Below are positions 39,749-43,939 of a stretch of 43,939 nt of DNA, piece by piece. The position numbers and the translations under genes are program-made. Location of the stretch: the NCBI GenBank assembly GCA_017473345.1, contig JAFULL010000049.1, positions 1 through 43,939 on the forward strand, in the 5' to 3' direction. Positions within the stretch are counted from its first letter, which is position 1, and every line of letters begins with the position of its first letter. The notes beneath the pieces are model-generated. The model saw nothing but the letters and a program-made list of their open reading frames with translations, was not told the origin of the DNA and searched no databases. Origin of the DNA: Clostridia bacterium (lineage in GTDB: Bacteria > Bacillota > Clostridia > Christensenellales > Aristaeellaceae).

Positions 39749-40885
39749 ATGAACAAGCTGAAACTGATGACGGTGCTGGGCACCCGGCCGGAGATCATCC
39801 GCCTGTCTGCGGTGATGCGCTGCGCTGACCGTTATTTTGACCATATCGTTGTGCACACCGGTCAGAACTATGATCCGGCTCTGAACGAGATTTTCTTTCA
39901 GGAACTGGGCCTGCGTGCGCCGGACTATTATCTGGGCGCTGTAGGCGTTGACCTGGGCGAGACCATGGGAAACATCATTGCTCAGACCTACAAGATCATG
40001 GTAAAGGAAAAGCCTGATGCTGTGCTGATCCTTGGCGACACCAATTCCGCGCTGTGCGCCATTTCCGCCAAGCGTCTCAAGATTCCGATCTTCCATATGG
40101 AAGCCGGCAACCGCTGCTGGGACTGGAACGTCAGCGAAATGATCAACCGCAAGATCGTCGATCACATCAGCGACATCAACCTGCCCTATACCGAAAACAG
40201 TCGCCGCTATCTGCTGAGCGAAGGCATTGACGGCAAGACCATTTTCGTCACCGGTTCTCCCATGCGCGAGGTGCTTGCCTCTCACATGGACGATATTGAA
40301 AAGAGCGACGTGCTGGATCGTCTCGGCCTTGAAAAGGGCAAGTACATTCTGGTCAGCGCGCATCGCGAAGAGAATATCGACCTGGAGGAGAATTTCCTGT
40401 CGCTGATGAACGCCATCAACCACATGGCGGAGGTCTATCAGGTGCCGGTGATTTACTCTACCCATCCGCGCAGTATGAAATTCATCCGCCAGAGGAATTT
40501 TAAGTTCCATCCGCTGGTACGCAGCCTTACGCCTTTCGGCTTCTTTGATTACAACCACCTGCAGATGAACAGCCTTGTGGTGCTCAGCGACAGCGGCACC
40601 CTCAGTGAGGAAAGTGCAATGCTTGGCTTCTGCGGCGTGCTCATCCGCACCTCCACCGAGCGCCCTGAGGTGCTGGACAAGGGCACGGTGGTGATTGGCG
40701 GTATTACGCAAAACAGCGTGCAGCAGGCTGCCGAACTGGCCATTGCCATGCAGCGCAATGATGAGCCCCGTGCCATGCCCCTGGACTATGAGGATACCAA
40801 CGTTTCAGCCAAGGTGATCAAGCTGATTCAGAGCTATACGCCCATCGTCAACCAGACCGTATGGCTGAAGCAGCCAAATGCATAA
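39749..40885 (+). CDS. capG: UDP-N-acetylglucosamine 2-epimerase, CapG/FnlC type
   Basis: 378 aa. Seen: LMTVLGTRPEIIRLS, VHTGQNYDPALNEIFF, ILGDTNSAL, HMEAGNRCWDWNVSEMINRK (the GNRCxD form marks the CapG branch rather than WecB), SAHREENID and DSGTLSEESAMLG. It performs the final 2-epimerisation to UDP-N-acetyl-L-fucosamine-type sugars. The ATG at 39749 is 10 nt from AGGAGG; the ATG at 39740, which overlaps the capF stop, is only 1 nt away. Probably the start of a surface polysaccharide function continued elsewhere. Confidence 0.93.
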   Translation: MNKLKLMTVLGTRPEIIRLSAVMRCADRYFDHIVVHTGQNYDPALNEIFFQELGLRAPDYYLGAVGVDLGETMGNIIAQTYKIMVKEKPDAVLILGDTNSALCAISAKRLKIPIFHMEAGNRCWDWNVSEMINRKIVDHISDINLPYTENSRRYLLSEGIDGKTIFVTGSPMREVLASHMDDIEKSDVLDRLGLEKGKYILVSAHREENIDLEENFLSLMNAINHMAEVYQVPVIYSTHPRSMKFIRQRNFKFHPLVRSLTPFGFFDYNHLQMNSLVVLSDSGTLSEESAMLGFCGVLIRTSTERPEVLDKGTVVIGGITQNSVQQAAELAIAMQRNDEPRAMPLDYEDTNVSAKVIKLIQSYTPIVNQTVWLKQPNA

Positions 40886-40921
40886 TTGAAACAGGAAATT
40901 ACAGGTTTGCGTTTTTTCGGG

Positions 40922-40950
40922 ATGACAAGCCGACGGGAATGCGTTATAAT
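40922..40950 (+). promoter_or_regulatory. Promoter of Met-rich secreted protein
   Basis: ATGACA (40922-40927), 17-bp spacer, TATAAT (40945-40950), 40 nt before the gene. Confidence 0.75.
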
Positions 40951-40990
40951 GTGCGTATCCTGTACGGCACAAAAGTAAGGAGGAAAACAA

Positions 40991-42397
40991 ATGATTCGCA
41001 AATGGCTGACAACTCTCACGGCGCTGCTTCTGGCAGTGATGCTTCCGGTGTGCGCGTTGGCTGACACGCAGCATACCTTCTCTGTGATCCCTGGCGATGC
41101 CATGCCCATGGATCAGGCAATCGTTGATCTGCTGGACTGCCTTTCCCTTACTTTCGTGCAGGGCAAGGAAAGCGGTGCGCTGACGGTGAATGTGTCCGAT
41201 GAACTCATCCTGATGATCGGCGCCACTGCGGATGTGACGGGCCTGTATGCGCAGAGCAATATTCTCAGCGACGATGTGCTCTACGTCACCTGGGACGACG
41301 CTTTTGCAGTGATCAGTCAGGTGATGGCTGCCCAGATGGATGCGTCTGAAGCGCAGATGATGCAGCAGATGATGGATCAGTATAAGCAGATGATCGTTAC
41401 TGCTCTGCAGACCGGCGTGCAGCCTGCCCAGACTGCCACGATGGAAGAGGGTATTGCTGCTGTCAAGGAAATGTTCAAGGACGATCCCGGCATGGCTGAA
41501 TATGTGGAGAATATTTACAGCGACCTGACGAATGAAGCGGGCGTATTTACCGCTGAAGGCCGTGACGCCGCTACCGGCAAGCAGACGCTGAAGATGGATA
41601 ATGAAGACCTGCTTGCGATCTGCGACACCAATTACATGCGTTCCATCGTTGAGCAGATTGTTTCCTCCGAAGCTCCCGAGCTTACCGGCGACGATCTGGC
41701 CAAGGCCACGGATGCAGTGCTTGAGGAAATGCGTCAGGTTTACCGTGACATGGAGCTCAACGCGACGGTTACCGTTTACACCGTGGACGATGGTATGACC
41801 ATCGTTGGCCTTGAAATGGATATGCCCATGACCGTTACGGCGACTTACACCGATGAAAACGGCGCCGAGCAGACCGACAAGGTGAACGTGGTTATGAACA
41901 TGAACTACGACCGCCTGACCGACGCCAACGGCGTTTCTCACAAGGCCGGCATGGTCATGAACATGGATGAACAGAAGGCTGCTGAGATTGCGTTTGACCT
42001 GTACAAGGGCGCTGACGGCGTAAGCACCGGCTCTCTGGCCATGCTGGTTGAGGGCGAAGAGATCACCGTGCTGTACAAGGCCGCCAACGATGGCGACTTG
42101 CGTGCCCGCCGCGCGGATCTGTATCTGCGTTCCGGTGCTGCGGCCATCATTGAGCCCGCCGCTTCTGCCCGTCCTATCATCGGGTTCTCTGTCATCACGG
42201 AGCCTGCTGATCCTGCCATGCTCAAGGCGCTGGAAGAGGCAAATTCCGACACGGCTGTCAATGTGATGAAGCTGTCCGAGGAGCAGATGAACGAGCTGGT
42301 CAGCGGTGTTGAAACCCGCGCGATGCAGCTGGTGTACACGGCGATGAGCAAGCTGCCCGCCAGTGTGATGACCATGCTGATGAATTCGGCCAATTAA
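40991..42397 (+). CDS. Secreted Met-rich protein of unknown function
   Basis: 468 aa. Clear signal peptide: RKW, then LTTLTALLLAVMLPVCALA with likely cleavage before DTQHT. The mature protein is acidic, with an unusually Met-rich stretch at ~115-135 (MAAQMDASEAQMMQQMMDQY) and repeated MNM/MDM motifs. Central residues ~255-330 look like paired beta strands (ATVTVYTVDDGMTIVGLEMD). No lipobox is evident, as the Cys lies within the signal peptide rather than at a typical cleavage site. I recognise no family. AAGGAGG before the ATG; own promoter and terminator, so it is a single-gene unit. Confidence 0.8.
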   Translation: MIRKWLTTLTALLLAVMLPVCALADTQHTFSVIPGDAMPMDQAIVDLLDCLSLTFVQGKESGALTVNVSDELILMIGATADVTGLYAQSNILSDDVLYVTWDDAFAVISQVMAAQMDASEAQMMQQMMDQYKQMIVTALQTGVQPAQTATMEEGIAAVKEMFKDDPGMAEYVENIYSDLTNEAGVFTAEGRDAATGKQTLKMDNEDLLAICDTNYMRSIVEQIVSSEAPELTGDDLAKATDAVLEEMRQVYRDMELNATVTVYTVDDGMTIVGLEMDMPMTVTATYTDENGAEQTDKVNVVMNMNYDRLTDANGVSHKAGMVMNMDEQKAAEIAFDLYKGADGVSTGSLAMLVEGEEITVLYKAANDGDLRARRADLYLRSGAAAIIEPAASARPIIGFSVITEPADPAMLKALEEANSDTAVNVMKLSEEQMNELVSGVETRAMQLVYTAMSKLPASVMTMLMNSAN

Positions 42398-42405
42398 TCA
42401 ATATC

Positions 42406-42438
42406 AAAGGAGCATGCCGAAAAGCATGCTCCTTTTTT
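42406..42438 (+). terminator. Rho-independent terminator
   Basis: AAAGGAGCATGC (42406-42417), loop CGAAAA, GCATGCTCCTTT, then TTT. Perfect 12-bp stem right behind the secreted-protein gene. Confidence 0.92.
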
Positions 42439-42458
42439 CGTACGGAGGCAAAACGAAG

Positions 42459-43037
42459 ATGTTCCAATGCCTGGCACTTGCGTGTCTTGCCATTTTTTAC
42501 GGCTGTTATTTTGGGAAAATGCTTTTGCAGAAAAGAAAGGGTATTCAGACAGACCAGATTGGAAAAGGCAAGAGCGGAACAGCCAAACAAATCGAGATCG
42601 TTATGAAAATTGCCACCATACTGGTGCCGTTTGCGGAAGTGATCAGCATAGCAGCAAATACAACAGCATTGCCATATGTGCTGCGTATTGCAGGGCTGAT
42701 TCTGGTTTCTTTGGGCGACCTGGTCTTCATTGTGTCGGTGATGACCATGCGCGACAGCTGGCGTGCAGGCGTATCCGAAACGGATGAAACCAGTCTTGTG
42801 ACAAACGGTATTTATCAGCTGAGCCGCAATCCGGCATTTTTGGGCTTTGATCTGGTCTATCTCGGCGTGCTGCTCATGTTTTTCAATGCGCCGCTGCTGC
42901 TTTTCTCTCTTTTTGCGGCGGTTATGTTTCATGTGCAGATCGTTTTTGTCGAGGAGCCGTTTCTCGTGCGTCAGTTTGGTGACGACTATCAACGCTATGT
43001 TCAAAAGACCGGAAGGTATCTGGGCTGCAAAAAGTAA
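42459..43037 (+). CDS. Isoprenylcysteine carboxyl methyltransferase (ICMT) family membrane protein
   Basis: 192 aa with four to five membrane helices. Seen: LVTNGIYQLSRNPAFLGFDL (the NG-Y-x-x-x-RNP motif of ICMT/PEMT methyltransferases) and the C-terminal VEEPFLVRQFGDDYQRYVQK. Bacterial members methylate unknown small or lipid substrates with SAM. The ATG at 42459 is behind ACGGAGG; an upstream in-frame ATG lies within the terminator hairpin and is rejected. It is 12 nt before the next gene, so a two-gene operon is likely. Confidence 0.88.
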   Translation: MFQCLALACLAIFYGCYFGKMLLQKRKGIQTDQIGKGKSGTAKQIEIVMKIATILVPFAEVISIAANTTALPYVLRIAGLILVSLGDLVFIVSVMTMRDSWRAGVSETDETSLVTNGIYQLSRNPAFLGFDLVYLGVLLMFFNAPLLLFSLFAAVMFHVQIVFVEEPFLVRQFGDDYQRYVQKTGRYLGCKK

Positions 43038-43049
43038 GGAAGAATCAAT

Positions 43050-43541
43050 ATGCTGATCATGCTGTTGCTTGTGGAAAGTATTGTGATGTGCTTTGTGCTG
43101 CTGCTTGTGTGTGCAGTCGGTATTGCCAATGGGCCGGTGGGTTTGGTGGGGTTGTATGAGGCTGATGTTCAGCAGAGGGTTGTTGAGCTTGGCTATACAA
43201 CCAAGGAAAAGATACGCAAAAGGCATTCGTTGATGACGGCCACTCTGTTTGTTCCCGTTCTGATCCTCCCGCCTGTGATGGTGTACTTTCTGAATGGAGC
43301 AGTTGGCTTTTGGGATGGTTTCTGGCAGATGACGGTGATTCTTTTGACAATGAACCTTTTCGACAGGCTTTTTATTGATGCGTACTGGGTTGGTTGCACA
43401 AAAGCATGGATCATTCCCGGAACGGAAGATCTGCAGCCGTACATTCCGAAAAAGGTTTTGATTCGTAAGTGGGTGGGTACCTTCATCAGTTTTCCGGTGC
43501 TCGCAGCCATACTCGCTGGAGTAATGACATTTCTTCTGTAA
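43050..43541 (+). CDS. Integral membrane protein of unknown function
   Basis: 163 aa with about four hydrophobic helices. Seen: an N-terminal helix LLVESIVMCFVLLLVCAVGI, a loop with VQQRVVELGYTTKEKIRKRH, then TATLFVPVLILPPVMVYFL and the segment LFDRLFIDAYWVGCTKAWIIPGTED, which is charged and aromatic and may lie in the membrane interface. I recognise no named family. Probably co-transcribed with the ICMT-family gene. Ends in a strong terminator. Confidence 0.72.
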   Translation: MLIMLLLVESIVMCFVLLLVCAVGIANGPVGLVGLYEADVQQRVVELGYTTKEKIRKRHSLMTATLFVPVLILPPVMVYFLNGAVGFWDGFWQMTVILLTMNLFDRLFIDAYWVGCTKAWIIPGTEDLQPYIPKKVLIRKWVGTFISFPVLAAILAGVMTFLL

Positions 43542-43547
43542 ACGATC

Positions 43548-43592
43548 AAAAACAGCGCATCAGGTACATTCGCCTGATGCGCTGTTTTTTTG
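43548..43592 (+). terminator. Rho-independent terminator
   Basis: AAAACAGCGCATCAGG (43549-43564) pairs with CCTGATGCGCTGTTTT (43573-43588), then TTT. Confidence 0.9.
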
Positions 43593-43601
43593 TATATCGA
43601 A

Positions 43602-43801
43602 AACCCCACGCTAGGCGTGGGGTTCAGAAAAGCTTATAGCTATGAGTATGAAATAAAAACTCCTTTTGCTAGAATGATGATGCGGCCTGACAACTGCAAC
43701 AAAAGCAAACGGAGGTCATTCAAATGGCAAATGACGTAAAGAGTTTAGCACATACTAAATGGAATTGTAAATATCATATCGTATTCGCACCGAAATATCG
43801 G
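43602..43801 (+). mobile_element. IS200/IS605-type element, left end, interrupted
   Basis: AACCCCACGC (43602-43611), loop TAG, GCGTGGGGTT (43615-43624) is a perfect 10-bp hairpin of the kind that marks IS200/IS605 ends and is recognised as single-stranded DNA. About 100 nt later the transposase gene begins behind ACGGAGG. The element is broken at about 43801, where a second insertion sequence begins. The outer edge is not exactly defined. Confidence 0.8.
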
Positions 43802-43831
43802 TGTAGAGCTACAATACATCTTGGACAGTAA
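43724..43831 (+). pseudogene. IS200-type Y1 transposase tnpA, truncated
   Basis: Reads MANDVKSLAHTKWNCKYHIV then FAPKYR, an exact IS200 TnpA N-terminus (the family is about 130-150 aa). After Arg26 the sequence changes to CRATIHLGQ and stops at 43829. The catalytic HUH and Tyr motifs are therefore absent. The break coincides with the apparent left end of the following insertion sequence. Confidence 0.85.
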
Positions 43832-43939
43832 GAAAAAAAGAGAAGAGACTTGAAAGCCAATCTGTTATAGTTGAATTGCGACACAACATAACGAAAGGAG
43901 CTTCAAGTCTCATGGATAGTATAACACAAGACATGAAGT
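43802..43939 (+). mobile_element. Left part of a second insertion sequence inserted into tnpA
   Basis: Starts at about 43802 with TGTAGAGCTACAATACATC, a TGT end as in many IS3/IS481-type elements. Inside, GAGACTTGAA (from about 43845) and TTCAAGTCTC (ending 43911) form an inverted repeat just before a coding start. The rest runs off the window, so the family is not proven. Confidence 0.55.
43912..43939 (+). CDS. Start of a probable transposase, cut by window edge
   Basis: ATG at 43912, 11 nt behind AAAGGAG; only MDSITQDMK is visible. This N-terminus recalls DDE integrase-type transposases common in Clostridia, but nine residues cannot prove it. Position inside an insertion sequence supports the call. 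Confidence 0.5.

Noticed and set aside
43602-43624. Terminator behind the last membrane gene
   Set aside because: A true terminator with a T-run already lies at 43548-43592; this hairpin has no T-run and matches an IS200 end before tnpA.
1-43939. CRISPR array, rRNA genes, prophage or defence island
   Set aside because: No regularly spaced repeats, no rRNA segments and no phage structural, restriction or known defence genes were seen.

Overview
The window looks like chromosomal DNA of an endospore-forming, probably anaerobic, gut-type Clostridia (Bacillota) of moderately high GC. Evidence: two alpha/beta small acid-soluble spore proteins, the sporulation genes yqfC and yqfD, strong AGGAGG ribosome-binding sites, several TTGACA/TATAAT promoters, an oxygen-sensitive glycyl radical enzyme with its activase, an ECF transporter module and a typical Firmicutes L10 leader. 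I cannot name the species; the mix fits the Christensenellales/Oscillospirales side of the class, which is inference.

Layout. 1-0.7 kb: start of rplJ (minus strand) with its L10 leader and a near-consensus promoter. 0.7-3.7 kb: tandem SASP genes, a class-I-amidotransferase-like hydrolase, a YgjV-type membrane protein, tRNA-Trp and a TIGR02206/YwaF-type membrane protein. 3.8-11.7 kb: carbohydrate locus with a GH42-like glycosidase, a divergent AraC regulator and GH2 glycosidase, a ferritin-like protein and an aldose-1-epimerase homologue. 11.7-12.1 kb: small membrane-anchored HMA metal-binding protein. 12.2-18.8 kb (minus): conserved housekeeping/sporulation operon yqfC-yqfD-phoH-pgpH-[ybeY::cdd fusion]-era; dgkA, usually between ybeY and cdd, is absent. 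18.8-22.9 kb: pyridoxal kinase family gene, an ACT-domain plus UPF0210 pair, a HIT protein and a DegV protein. 22.9-26.7 kb (minus): riboflavin kinase alone, ecfA1-ecfA2-ecfT-truA.

26.8-29.7 kb (minus): a two-gene glycyl radical enzyme/activase operon under a strong promoter; the enzyme is small (663 aa) and has Cys-Thr-Glu at the active site, so it looks like an eliminase-type enzyme of unassigned substrate. 29.8-34.4 kb: esterase and TlyA methyltransferase, a five-repeat SH3 secreted protein overlapping convergently with a second TIGR02206 protein, a small membrane-anchored orphan and a YdcZ-type DMT transporter. 34.4-38.5 kb (minus): operon of a putative two-domain glycosyltransferase, hotdog thioesterase, iron alcohol dehydrogenase and a small alarmone synthetase. 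38.6-40.9 kb: capF-capG, two of the three UDP-N-acetyl-L-fucosamine pathway genes. 41-43.6 kb: a Met-rich secreted orphan, an ICMT-family methyltransferase and a membrane protein. 43.6 kb to the end: an IS200/IS605-type element whose tnpA is cut by a second insertion sequence that runs off the window.

Most interesting signals: (1) two unrelated genes, yqfC and the ydcZ-like gene, have their Shine-Dalgarno sequence buried in the 3' arm of a terminator-like hairpin exactly 7 nt before the ATG; (2) the unassigned glycyl radical enzyme; (3) the YbeY-cytidine deaminase fusion; (4) the putative double glycosyltransferase; (5) the 421-aa ferritin-like protein; (6) a twin-hairpin element behind era that may be a dispersed repeat.
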